Origin: Fusibacillus kribbianus
Lineage (GTDB): Bacteria; Bacillota; Clostridia; Lachnospirales; Lachnospiraceae
Direction: 5' to 3'
Assembly (NCBI RefSeq): GCF_030053595.1
Contig: NZ_JASGBQ010000018.1
Coordinates: forward strand, 1-58,965
DNA length: 58,965 nt
The position numbers and the translations under genes were made by a program. This document shows, one piece after another, positions 33,733 to 41,238 of this stretch. The notes under the pieces were generated by a model that was given only the letters and a program-made list of their open reading frames with translations, did not search any database and was not told where the DNA came from. Position 1 is the first letter of the stretch; each line of letters starts with the position of its first letter.

Positions 33733-34764
33733 ATGAATATGATAAAAAAGTATGGAAAATATATCGTAATGGTCATTCTGCTGGCCCTGGTGATTTATCT
33801 TTCCTTTAACAGCTATTTTGTATTTGTAGGCATCAATGCTCTGATCAATGCCATTGCGGTAATGGGAATCGTAATTATTTCCGGATATGCAAAACAGCTC
33901 CACTTAGGGCAGTCGGCATTCATGGGAATCGGTGCTTATACTTCAGCGATTCTGATGACAAAGGCGGGACTGAATTTCTGGCTGACGATTCCTGTAGCTA
34001 TGGTGATCTCAGGTCTGTTTGGCTGGGTTCTTTCTATTCCAACCCTGAAGCTTAAAGGCGGTTCCTACCTGGCTCTTGTGACTCAGACCTTTGGTGAGAT
34101 TATTTATGTGCTTCTTTTAAATATGGTATGGCTGACAAACGGACCTTTCGGTATCTCCGGTATTAAGGCTCCGACAATAGGTCCCATTGATTTCACAGGG
34201 CTTCAGCCGTATTTCTTCCTTTGTATGGCAATTCTGATCATTGTATACATTGCATTAAAACGAATTGTTAAGGTGAAGTTCGGTCGTTTCTTCATTTCCA
34301 TCAGAGAATCTGAGGAAGCAGCTCAGTCCATCGGAATCAATACAAGAAAGTATAAGATGGTGGCGTTTGTCATTGCAACCTCCATTGCTGGTCTGGCCGG
34401 CGTTCTCTATGGACCCTTTATCGGATATTTAAGCCCGGAACAGTTCCGCTGGCAGCCGTCTCTGATCCTTGTATCTATGGCTATCGTTGGCGGTCTTTAC
34501 AGTCTGGAGGGAGGAATCATTGGTGCGATCCTTCTGACTTTCCTTCCGGAACTCCTTCGTTCCACAGATCAGCTTCGTATGATCTTATACGGAGTGATCG
34601 TAATATTGACACTGGCGTTCCTTCCTGATGGTATTGTTTCTCTTTTTGGAAAGAAACCGAAGGAAATCAAGAAGATGCTGAGTGCTCAATGGGATATGCT
34701 TTCTGATAAGACTTTACGCAGAAAAAAGAAAAAAATTAAGGCAGCGAGAATGTCGGGCAAATAA
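33733..34764 (+). CDS. livM: Liv-type ABC transporter permease (LivM)
   Basis: 343 residues, multi-spanning. The ISGYAKQLHLGQSAFMGIGA segment and the ALVTQTFGEIIYVLL region are the LivM hallmarks, and the coupling loop is SIGINTRKYKMVAFVIATSI. The tail is strongly basic (KTLRRKKKKIKAAR) and cytoplasmic. Eighteen bases after livH; last transporter gene. Confidence 0.92.
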   Translation: MNMIKKYGKYIVMVILLALVIYLSFNSYFVFVGINALINAIAVMGIVIISGYAKQLHLGQSAFMGIGAYTSAILMTKAGLNFWLTIPVAMVISGLFGWVLSIPTLKLKGGSYLALVTQTFGEIIYVLLLNMVWLTNGPFGISGIKAPTIGPIDFTGLQPYFFLCMAILIIVYIALKRIVKVKFGRFFISIRESEEAAQSIGINTRKYKMVAFVIATSIAGLAGVLYGPFIGYLSPEQFRWQPSLILVSMAIVGGLYSLEGGIIGAILLTFLPELLRSTDQLRMILYGVIVILTLAFLPDGIVSLFGKKPKEIKKMLSAQWDMLSDKTLRRKKKKIKAARMSGK

Positions 34765-34800
34765 TAAAGAAGAAAGATTTTTTTGAACTATTGCTAAAAT

Positions 34801-34829
34801 TTGACAACCCTGCCAATTTGTGATAAAAA
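34801..34829 (+). promoter_or_regulatory. Promoter of the GntR/FCD regulator gene
   Basis: TTGACA (34801-34806), 17-base spacer, TAAAAA (34824-34829). The regulator may be made both from this promoter and by read-through from livM. I saw no TTGTNNACAA palindrome here. Confidence 0.55.
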
Positions 34830-34868
34830 CAAAAGTAGAATTTAAATTTTGGTCGGGGGTGACATCAT

Positions 34869-35549
34869 ATGGCAACGTCAAACTTTGGGGCGAATCCATC
34901 ACTGAAACAGCTGGTGTACGATAATTTAAAAGAGCGGATTATTCACGGGGAATTAAAGCCGGGTGTCCGTCTTCGTGAAGAAGACCTTTCTACGGAGATG
35001 AATATCAGCAGAGCCCCGATCCGTGAGGCCCTGAATATGCTGGAGCGTGATGGGTTTACGACGATCGTTCCAAGGAAAGGTGCTCTTGTTGCAGAGGTTA
35101 AAAAGGAAGATATCCGTTATATCTGGGAAATGAGGGCGCTTTTGGAGCCATATGCGGCAAAACTGTCCACCTTGAGTATACCTGATAAAAAGATTCAGGA
35201 GGCCAAAAAGAATGTATCCTGGGTCCTTGATAATCCGGAGGATATGGAACAGTATATAAGCTCTGACCTTGAAGTCCATGAGATGCTGGTGGATTATCTT
35301 GATAACCGGTTTTTAAAGTCAACGCTGCAGAACATGAAAGCTCATTCGCTGCGGCTTCGGTGGGCTGCAGAATATGACAATGCAGAAGCAAAGAAGGAAA
35401 TCATCGTTGTCGCAACGAAAGAGCATTTAGAAATTGTACAGGCATTGGAACAAAAAGATGAAGATCTGGTATATGAGACGGTGAAACATCATGTGGAAAA
35501 CAGTGCTAACCGCCTTACCAATGCAAATTACAGAAACTATAATAATTAG
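34869..35549 (+). CDS. GntR-family transcriptional regulator, FCD (FadR-type) subfamily
   Basis: 226 residues. The N-terminal winged helix reads LVYDNLKERIIHGELKPG, then LREEDLSTEMNISRAPIREA (recognition helix) and LERDGFTTIVPRKGALV. The C-terminal all-helical FCD domain carries the metal/ligand residues in SDLEVHEMLV, KEHLEIVQAL and VKHHVENSA. FCD domains usually bind small carboxylates or amino acid derivatives. It lies between the importer and the M29-like gene and is the only regulator in the island, so it is the best candidate for the TTGTNNACAA palindromes at 20357, 28865 and 29128. Confidence 0.9.
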   Translation: MATSNFGANPSLKQLVYDNLKERIIHGELKPGVRLREEDLSTEMNISRAPIREALNMLERDGFTTIVPRKGALVAEVKKEDIRYIWEMRALLEPYAAKLSTLSIPDKKIQEAKKNVSWVLDNPEDMEQYISSDLEVHEMLVDYLDNRFLKSTLQNMKAHSLRLRWAAEYDNAEAKKEIIVVATKEHLEIVQALEQKDEDLVYETVKHHVENSANRLTNANYRNYNN

Positions 35550-35581
35550 AGGCTGAAAGAAGGCCTCGAAAAGGAGGCTTT

Positions 35582-36541
35582 ATGAGCGAAAAAGCAATGA
35601 AGGGCTGCGAAATTCTCCTCCACACCTGCGGTGAGGTAAAAAAGGGAGAACGTGTCCTTGTAATTACGGATAATACGAGCAAAGAAATCGGAGAAGCGAT
35701 GTATAAATGTGCAGCAGCATTTACCGATACCACTTTAGTCTGCATGCCTGATCGTTCTACCCACGGCGAAGCACCTACCGATGCGATCGCGGCAGCAATG
35801 AAGGAGTCGGATGTGATGTTTTCTGCAACCACATTCTCTCTGTATAACAGCAGTGCAAGAATTGAGGCGTGTGAAGCCGGCTCCCGTTTTGTGAATATGG
35901 CTGACTATTCCATGGAAATGCTGGAGGAGGGCTGTCTGTTTACAGATTGGGGTGAGATCCGTAAAATTGTAGATGATTTAAAAACAAGAATTGTGGGCAA
36001 GGAGCTTTCTATTACAACGCCTGCAGGAACGAATTTCCATACATCCATTGAAGGGCGTCATGCCGATACAGGTTACGGTGTCTCCAGAGAAAAAGGAGAG
36101 GCTTCCTCACCGCCCGATGCCGAGTGTGCCGTCGGTCCTGCTGACAATTCCGCAGAGGGTGTATTGGTTATTGACGGAAGTATTCCGCTTCCCGGTATCG
36201 GACTCATTGAAACACCGATCACTCTTAAGGTGGAAAAAGGTTATATTACTTCCATTGAAGGCGGAAAAGAGGCTGATGTGCTCAGAGAAACCCTGGCAGG
36301 TTTTAATGATCCCCGCGTATACAATGCGGCAGAGGTTGGATTTGGTTTGAACCCTGCCGGAAAATTAAGCGGTCGTATGCTGGAGGATGAGGGAGTTATG
36401 GGTACCATGCATATCGGTATTGGTAACAATCTTGCTTATGGTGGCACCTGCAATACCCCGGTTCATATTGACCTGATCATGAAATGTCCGACCTGTATCA
36501 TTGACGGTGTATGCGTGATGAAGGACGGAAAGCTTCAGTAA
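35582..36541 (+). CDS. M29-aminopeptidase-like metalloprotein
   Basis: 319 residues, related to the C-terminal half of thermophilic aminopeptidases (peptidase family M29) and to 2,5-dihydroxypyridine 5,6-dioxygenase-type proteins. Metal ligands can be placed at Glu251 (AEVGFGLNP), Glu270 (LEDEGVMGTMHIGIG), His277 (same segment), and His295 and Asp297 (HIDLIM). The PPDAECAVGPADNSAEG stretch is also typical. It could release N-terminal amino acids from small peptides or open a ring; sequence alone does not decide. AAAGGAGG precedes the ATG. It follows the GntR gene by 32 bases and ends the island before a terminator. Confidence 0.8.
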   Translation: MSEKAMKGCEILLHTCGEVKKGERVLVITDNTSKEIGEAMYKCAAAFTDTTLVCMPDRSTHGEAPTDAIAAAMKESDVMFSATTFSLYNSSARIEACEAGSRFVNMADYSMEMLEEGCLFTDWGEIRKIVDDLKTRIVGKELSITTPAGTNFHTSIEGRHADTGYGVSREKGEASSPPDAECAVGPADNSAEGVLVIDGSIPLPGIGLIETPITLKVEKGYITSIEGGKEADVLRETLAGFNDPRVYNAAEVGFGLNPAGKLSGRMLEDEGVMGTMHIGIGNNLAYGGTCNTPVHIDLIMKCPTCIIDGVCVMKDGKLQ

Positions 36542-36623
36542 TGATGACAGAGAATTTGAATTAAAGAAATGTGGCTGAACAGCAATCATCTTATAGTATT
36601 GATATAGTATGTTTGTTCAACAT

Positions 36624-36667
36624 GGGTGCTTTATAACTAAGTGATTTAGTTGTGTAGCACCCTTTTT
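36624..36667 (+). terminator. Terminator at the end of the catabolic island
   Basis: Arms GGGTGCT (36624-36630) and AGCACCC (36656-36662), inner dyad ACTAA/TTAGT, then five T. Confidence 0.88.
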
Positions 36668-36720
36668 GAGTTTGACAAATAATTTGACATTATTTTCCTT
36701 AAAATACTCTGATGACTTTG

Positions 36721-36772
36721 AAGAGGGCATCCCCATACAAAATGGTATTCGTTTTGTGTGGGGGTGTCTTCT
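36721..36772. repeat. Long inverted repeat without T-run
   Basis: Arms CATCCCCATACAAAA and TTTTGTGTGGGGGTG pair over 15 bases with two G-U, and are flanked by a further GAAGA/TCTTC pairing. The nine-base loop is TGGTATTCG. No T-run follows on the plus strand. It lies 100 bases before the flavin reductase-like gene and may be an mRNA leader structure. Confidence 0.6.
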
Positions 36773-36872
36773 GTATATAAAGTAAAATTTTAGGATACAG
36801 TTATTTGGAGGTGTTGTACTTCCAGGATTCCTGTGTTATGATTCCAGTAAGAAGATTAAAGGAGGCTGCATA

Positions 36873-37376
36873 ATGAAGCAGATAAAACCAGAAGAGCTTA
36901 CAAGAAATCCTTTTCAGATGATCGGAAAGGATTGGTTGCTGATAACGACAAAAAAAGGAGATAAAGTTAATACTATGACTGCTTCCTGGGGCGGTGTAGG
37001 AGTGATGTGGGGAAAGCCGGTGGCGTATCTTGTGATTCGAGATTCCCGCTATACAAAGGAATTTGTGGATGCCGGAGATCGGCTGTCCGTTTCGGTGCTG
37101 AATGACTGTCACAGGAAACTCTTGTCCTATTTTGGCAGTGTTTCGGGACGGGATGAAGATAAAATTGCAAAATCAGGACTTGTTCTTTCAGAAGAGGAGG
37201 GTGTTCCTTATTTTTCGGATTCTGAGATTGCTTTTCTGTGTCGCAAGCTATATGCGCAGCCGATGAGTGCCTCTTTTCTTTTGGAGCAGGAGATCGATAA
37301 ACTCTGGTATCCCAATGGAAACTGGCATACCATGTATATTGTAGAGATAGAAAAACTTCTGGTGAAGGAACAGTAA
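36873..37376 (+). CDS. Flavin reductase-like FMN-binding protein
   Basis: 167 residues, split-barrel FMN-binding fold. NPFQMIGKDWLLITTKKGDK and NTMTASWGGVGVMWGKPVAYL are the typical flavin contact strands, followed by RYTKEFVDAGDRLSVSVL. Such proteins reduce FMN or use it to reduce small molecules. AAAGGAGG precedes the ATG. The next gene begins 36 bases downstream, so they may be co-transcribed, though no functional link is obvious. Confidence 0.85.
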   Translation: MKQIKPEELTRNPFQMIGKDWLLITTKKGDKVNTMTASWGGVGVMWGKPVAYLVIRDSRYTKEFVDAGDRLSVSVLNDCHRKLLSYFGSVSGRDEDKIAKSGLVLSEEEGVPYFSDSEIAFLCRKLYAQPMSASFLLEQEIDKLWYPNGNWHTMYIVEIEKLLVKEQ

Positions 37377-37412
37377 CGGCTTTGTGAAAGAGGGAAAACT
37401 GAGGGAAAAGTA

Positions 37413-38303
37413 ATGAAAAATGTAGAAGAATATATGCAGGAAAATCGGTGGATGCGCTATTTTATGTGTGTGGTGGGCGCCCTTATTTATTCTTTTGGAA
37501 TGAATACTTTTGTATCCTCCATGGGATTTTATGCCAGCGGCATTATGGGCATCAGCCAGATAACCCAATCGGTGCTGGTAGATAAACTGCAGATCGACCC
37601 GGGGAATATCAATATCAGTGCCGTATTATACTTCCTTCTGAACCTTCCGCTTTTCATTCTGGCGATGAAGAGCATCGGAAAACGCTTCCTTATTAAAACC
37701 GGAATCAATGTCATTTGTGTTACGTTATTCCTGAGTATCATTCCGGTGCCTAAAACTCCAATTATTGAAGACCGGCTTACCTGTACGCTGATTGGCGGAA
37801 TCATCTGTGGAGCAGGCGGAGGACTGACGCTGCAGGCAGGCGGCAGCGGCGGCGGCCTCGATATTCTGGGAGTATATCTGGCAAAGAAAAGCAAAGGGTT
37901 CAGTGTCGGAAAGCTTTCCATGCTGATCAATGCGGTGATTTATGGAGTCTGTATTTTCCTGTTCGATGTGTCGGTAGCTGTTTATTGTATCATTTATGCG
38001 GTATTTTCAGCAATGATCGTGGACAAAGTACATACCCAGAGCATCACCGTTCAGGCGATGATCTTTACAAAGACTGACGGAAAGCAGATATGTGACCGTA
38101 TCATTCGTGAATTAAACAGAAGTGCTACGATCTGGGATGGTGTAGGTGGATATACGGAAAAAGATGTTACCATTATTTATTCTGTGCTCTCCAAGTATGA
38201 AGCGACGATTTTGAGGCGGCTGGTACGGGAGGAGGATGAGCATGCCTTTGTAGTATTTAACGAAGGATGCCGGATATCCGGTAATTTCCAGAAACACCTG
38301 TGA
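37413..38303 (+). CDS. YitT-family membrane protein (DUF161 with C-terminal DUF2179)
   Basis: 296 residues. About five membrane segments in residues 10-205, including GGGLTLQAGGSGGGLDILGVYL, a glycine-rich segment typical of the family, then a cytoplasmic DUF2179 domain with the usual GGYTEKDVTIIYSVLSKYE pattern. Family members are widespread in Firmicutes; their transport substrate is not established. AGGGAAAAGTA precedes the ATG, a moderate site. Confidence 0.85.
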   Translation: MKNVEEYMQENRWMRYFMCVVGALIYSFGMNTFVSSMGFYASGIMGISQITQSVLVDKLQIDPGNINISAVLYFLLNLPLFILAMKSIGKRFLIKTGINVICVTLFLSIIPVPKTPIIEDRLTCTLIGGIICGAGGGLTLQAGGSGGGLDILGVYLAKKSKGFSVGKLSMLINAVIYGVCIFLFDVSVAVYCIIYAVFSAMIVDKVHTQSITVQAMIFTKTDGKQICDRIIRELNRSATIWDGVGGYTEKDVTIIYSVLSKYEATILRRLVREEDEHAFVVFNEGCRISGNFQKHL

Positions 38304-38364
38304 TATTTGTTTGACCGGCAATGGATTCTGATCCGGATGGTTATTTATAAAGAAGATAATTCAA

Positions 38365-38430
38365 CAAGATGCTCCCTTCTGAGCGGCAAGTATTCCATAA
38401 AATGCCTGTTCAGAGGGGAGCATCTTGTTT
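38365..38430. terminator. Terminator-like long hairpin
   Basis: 18-base arms (38365-38382 with 38410-38427, one G-U pair) and a 27-base loop, followed by TTT. Near-perfect symmetry means it could act in both directions. It ends the flavin reductase/YitT transcript. Confidence 0.75.
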
Positions 38431-38482
38431 ATCGCACGCACAAAAATTACGCACACACATTAGCAGATATAAAACATAGTAT

Positions 38483-38527
38483 CTATAAAACGAACACATA
38501 TAGGTGAAAAAACAACCTATAAAATGC
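38483..38527. repeat. Upstream element related to that at 41239, with dyad TATAGGT-N9-ACCTATA
   Basis: Perfect 7-bp dyad (38499-38505 with 38515-38521), preceded by CTATAAAACGAACACATA. A similar block lies 54 bases before the gene at 41333. They may be binding sites of one regulator. The gene at 38613 begins about 90 bases downstream. Confidence 0.5.
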
Positions 38528-38612
38528 CGGAATACTCTTATAGAATATAAGTGCAAATTGAGAGTGATCTCAGATATTCAGAATAATATGTACCAGAGTG
38601 AGGGATGAGAAA

Positions 38613-39311
38613 ATGAAAATTACTATGATCCACGGACAGAATCATGAAGGAAATACCTGCATGGTAGCAAGAGAACTTGCCAATAAAGTGGGAGGGGAAA
38701 TTCGGGAATTTTTCCTGCCGCGGGATTTTAATAAGCCCTGTCTCGGCTGCTATACCTGCTTCAAAACGGATCTTAGCAACTGTCCCCATTACAGGGAACT
38801 GGAACCGCTGATTGCGGCCATGCTGGAAGCGGATCTGCTGATTCTTGACAGTCCGGTTTATGTTTACCACGCTGCAGGTCCTATGATGAGCTTCCTGGAT
38901 CATTTTGGAACCTGGTGGATGGTTCACAGACCATTGCCGGAAATGAGCAGAAAGCAGGCAGTTGTCGTAGCAACTGCTGCAGGCGGCGGGATGAAAAGCA
39001 CTGTACAGGATATGGCAGACAGTCTGGAAATGTGGGGCATCCGTAAGGTGTATAAACTGGGCTTAGGCGTGCAGGCAGTAAAGCCTGATGAGATACCGGG
39101 CAGGATCCTGAACAGCATTCATAGAAAAACAGATCGACTGTCCCGTCGGATCAAAGAAAATGCAGGAAGAAACGGCAGCAATATCCGGGCAAAGAAGTGG
39201 TTTTATCTGATGCGTTTTGCCCAAAAACATTTCCAGCCGCCAATGGAACCGGATTACGGCTATTGGGAAAAGAACGGCTGGCATGGGAAAAAACGGCCCT
39301 GGAAGCAATGA
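38613..39311 (+). CDS. NADPH-dependent FMN reductase / flavodoxin-fold protein
   Basis: 232 residues. The flavodoxin-like fold begins MKITMIHGQNHEGNTCMVAR (phosphate-binding loop) and continues with PCLGCYTCFKTDLSNCPH, a cysteine-rich segment common in iron-sulfur flavoprotein-like NAD(P)H oxidoreductases, then LLILDSPVYVYHAAGPMMSF. The basic C-terminal 70 residues form an extension. The start at 38613 was preferred over 38598 because GAGGGA is 8 bases before it. Possible roles are quinone, azo or nitro reduction; substrate unknown. Confidence 0.82.
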   Translation: MKITMIHGQNHEGNTCMVARELANKVGGEIREFFLPRDFNKPCLGCYTCFKTDLSNCPHYRELEPLIAAMLEADLLILDSPVYVYHAAGPMMSFLDHFGTWWMVHRPLPEMSRKQAVVVATAAGGGMKSTVQDMADSLEMWGIRKVYKLGLGVQAVKPDEIPGRILNSIHRKTDRLSRRIKENAGRNGSNIRAKKWFYLMRFAQKHFQPPMEPDYGYWEKNGWHGKKRPWKQ

Positions 39312-39396
39312 GAGGAGAGGCACAGCATCAGTCCGGCCCTTACAGATTTTGATGAAGAGTGTCAGAGAATTGAAAAATGTATTCTTAAAAACGTTC

Positions 39397-39654
39397 TTAA
39401 AAACGCCGCCAAGTGCGGTAGTTGAAAAAGCAGATCTTGTCACATGCTTTCAGGCAATCCACCTTATAGCCTGCTTTCGCACCATGAAAAATAATTTTAT
39501 TTGAAGCTTCATCATAAAGATAATTGATCGGAATGACATAGGGATAACCGTCATTACCATTAACAGCCAGAATACCGCGGCGGGAACAACGAAGCAGCGC
39601 TTTTGCAGCGTCTACCGTGATTTCATTTTTCTTTTTACGAATTGCTCTGAACAT
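39397..39654 (-). pseudogene. Truncated pyridoxamine 5'-phosphate oxidase-like (NimA-type) gene
   Basis: The N-terminal 80 or so residues (MFRAIRKKKNEITVDAAKAL, GILAVNGNDGYPYVIPINYL, KIIFHGAKAGYKVDCLKACD) match the FMN-binding split barrel of NimA-like proteins, which are usually about 150-160 residues. After KICF the frame runs into unrelated sequence with a tandem GTTCTTAAAAAC repeat and stops at 39397, so the C-terminal half is missing. GGAGG six bases before the ATG at 39654 shows the start is original. Probably a deletion remnant. No T-run terminator lies downstream on this strand. Confidence 0.7.
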
Positions 39655-39709
39655 AAAATCATCCTCCACGAATCCTCTGTCCAACACAGAAAAAATGGAG
39701 CATATGAAT

Positions 39710-39874
39710 TCAGCAGCAGAAAATAGAACAGAAATTACATATCCGGGACTGACTGCTCATCGACAATGCCCGAGGATCTTCTCGGTTCAGAGCAACACTT
39801 GTAAGCGCCTTCAGACATTTAGCTGCGTGTTCTGCGCCTTCGGGGGAAATGTTCTTTCGTAAAAGATGATCCAT
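39710..39874 (-). other. Short open frame, possible gene remnant
   Basis: 54-codon frame on the minus strand starting MDHLLRKNISPEGAEHAAKC, upstream of the truncated NimA-like gene. The first part looks protein-like, while the last 15 residues are cysteine-rich and atypical. I do not recognise it. No strong ribosome binding site is seen. Confidence 0.25.
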
Positions 39875-39944
39875 GTTGTAAAAGATGTCCCTGAAAGAGC
39901 ATATTAATACTTTACAGGTATTGAAACTGTGATCATATATGTAT

Positions 39945-39973
39945 TTTACTATTGTCCCTCCTGGTGGTATAGT
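39945..39973 (+). promoter_or_regulatory. Promoter of the micro-ORF pair
   Basis: TTTACT (39945-39950), 17-base spacer, TATAGT (39968-39973), about 58 bases before the first micro-ORF. Confidence 0.55.
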
Positions 39974-40030
39974 TAAACCATCAAAAGGAAATACAAATTT
40001 TCCACAATAAATAATAAGGAGGACAAAGCT

Positions 40031-40090
40031 ATGTTGAAGAAATTAGAGATGTTTCTGGAAGAGTACTACAAAGAATGCGCACGTAAATAA
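40031..40090 (+). CDS. Micro-ORF 1, 19-residue amphipathic peptide
   Basis: MLKKLEMFLEEYYKECARK, preceded by AAGGAGG, an ideal ribosome binding site. The pattern (K-K-[LI]-E-x-F-L-E-x-Y-Y-[KE]) recurs in micro-ORF 2 downstream. A one-base shift after the TAC TAC codons would open a longer frame through 40151 (about 39 residues, ending KETEECL), whose TGA overlaps the ATG of micro-ORF 2. It may therefore be a short complete peptide or the front part of a frameshifted gene. No known family recognised. Confidence 0.5.
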   Translation: MLKKLEMFLEEYYKECARK

Positions 40091-40147
40091 AGCAATCATG
40101 GCAGAATTTCCGGAAGTTTATCTGGTTAAAGAAACGGAGGAATGTTT

Positions 40148-40210
40148 ATGAAGAACGTATGGAAGAAGATCGAAGAGTTTCTGGAAGCATATTATGAGAG
40201 AATAATCTGA
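40148..40210 (+). CDS. Micro-ORF 2, 20-residue amphipathic peptide
   Basis: MKNVWKKIEEFLEAYYERII, preceded by CGGAGG at seven bases. It is clearly a paralogue of micro-ORF 1 (identical or similar at most positions of KK-IE-FLE-YY). A terminator follows 50 bases later, so the two form a compact transcript of about 320 bases. The peptides would be acidic-basic amphipathic helices with paired aromatics; a signalling, antimicrobial, membrane-protein-binding or leader role are all possible. Confidence 0.5.
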   Translation: MKNVWKKIEEFLEAYYERII

Positions 40211-40260
40211 TCGACAAATACAAGTAAATAAGAGGGATGTATGATACGATATGTTAAGTG

Positions 40261-40306
40261 AAGCACCGGCTGGTACATGGGATGATGTAGAGCCGGTGCT
40301 TGTTTT
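40261..40306 (+). terminator. Terminator after the micro-ORF pair
   Basis: Perfect 11-bp arms AAGCACCGGCT (40261-40271) and AGCCGGTGCTT (40291-40301), then GTTTTA. Confidence 0.88.
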
Positions 40307-40355
40307 ATGGGCTTATAACATGATCGTCCAAAACGGAAAATAACGTGACGATTCC

Positions 40356-40388
40356 TGTTCTATCTATTGACTACCGAACGATAGGACA
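40356..40388. promoter_or_regulatory. Dyad flanking a -35 box before the acetyltransferase gene
   Basis: TGTTCTATC (40356-40364) and GATAGGACA (40380-40388) form a 9-bp dyad (one G-U) around TTGACT. AT-rich -10 candidates (CTATTA, TATAAT) follow near 40390-40400. A likely operator-promoter overlap; the regulator is unknown. Confidence 0.5.
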
Positions 40389-40463
40389 TCTATTATATAA
40401 TAAAGGATGCTTCAGAATCTGTCAGTTGAAAGAGTGGAAACACAGGGAGGAGGAATAAACAGG

Positions 40464-41210
40464 ATGAACTATTTGAGAATTACGAAGGAAAATATTGATA
40501 AAGAGCATATTTGCTGTGCCATGTCCAACAAGCAGAGCATTGTAAAAAAGGAATGGCTCAGGAAACGGTTTGAGGAAGGCCTTGTCTTTTACAGGAGCGA
40601 AGAAAGGGGTAAGTGCTTTATTGAATATATTCCGGCGGAGAACGCGTGGATGCCGATCTGTGCAGAGGGATACATCTATATCAATTGCCTGTGGGTCTCC
40701 GGCTCTATGAAGGGACATGGTTATTCCAGTGATCTGCTGGATGAGTGTATTCGTGATGCGAAAGAGAAGGGACGGAAGGGGCTTTGTATTCTTTCTTCTG
40801 AAAAGAGGAAAAAAGAGTTTCTTTCCGATCCGGGATACCTGGTTCATAAAGGCTTTTCCGTTGCGGACACCTCAGCAAACGGGATCACGCTCATGTATCT
40901 GCCCTTTGACCTGGATGCAAAACCGCCAAAGTTCAAGGAATGTGCCAGGTACCCCAAAGTGGAGGAAGAGGGATTTCTTCTTTATTACACCGATCAGTGT
41001 CCTTTTACATACTATTGGGTACCGAGAGTGGAAGCGGCGGCCAGAGAACATAATATCCGTTTTAAGGCGATCCATATTACCGACAGGGATTCTGCACAGA
41101 ATGTACCTGCTCCCGTCACGACATATGCGTTGTTTCGGGATGGGAAGTTCGTGACGCAGGGAATACAATCGGATAAAAAATTTCTGGCCCTTGCAGGAGT
41201 GAAAATTTGA
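40464..41210 (+). CDS. GNAT-family N-acetyltransferase with YoaP-like C-terminal domain
   Basis: 248 residues. An N-terminal GNAT fold spans residues 1-150 (YIYINCLWVSGSMKGHGYSS contains the acetyl-CoA loop), followed by a YoaP-type domain beginning near YYTDQCPFTYYWVP and continuing with a thioredoxin-like pattern. The ATG at 40464 was chosen for the GGAGGAGG site nine bases upstream; the open frame starts earlier but without such a site. Family members are annotated as acetyltransferases of unknown substrate. Its promoter region carries a strong dyad, so it is probably induced by a small molecule. Confidence 0.8.
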   Translation: MNYLRITKENIDKEHICCAMSNKQSIVKKEWLRKRFEEGLVFYRSEERGKCFIEYIPAENAWMPICAEGYIYINCLWVSGSMKGHGYSSDLLDECIRDAKEKGRKGLCILSSEKRKKEFLSDPGYLVHKGFSVADTSANGITLMYLPFDLDAKPPKFKECARYPKVEEEGFLLYYTDQCPFTYYWVPRVEAAAREHNIRFKAIHITDRDSAQNVPAPVTTYALFRDGKFVTQGIQSDKKFLALAGVKI

Positions 41211-41238
41211 GTTTGAGGACCTGCTGGTGGAAAAGCAC

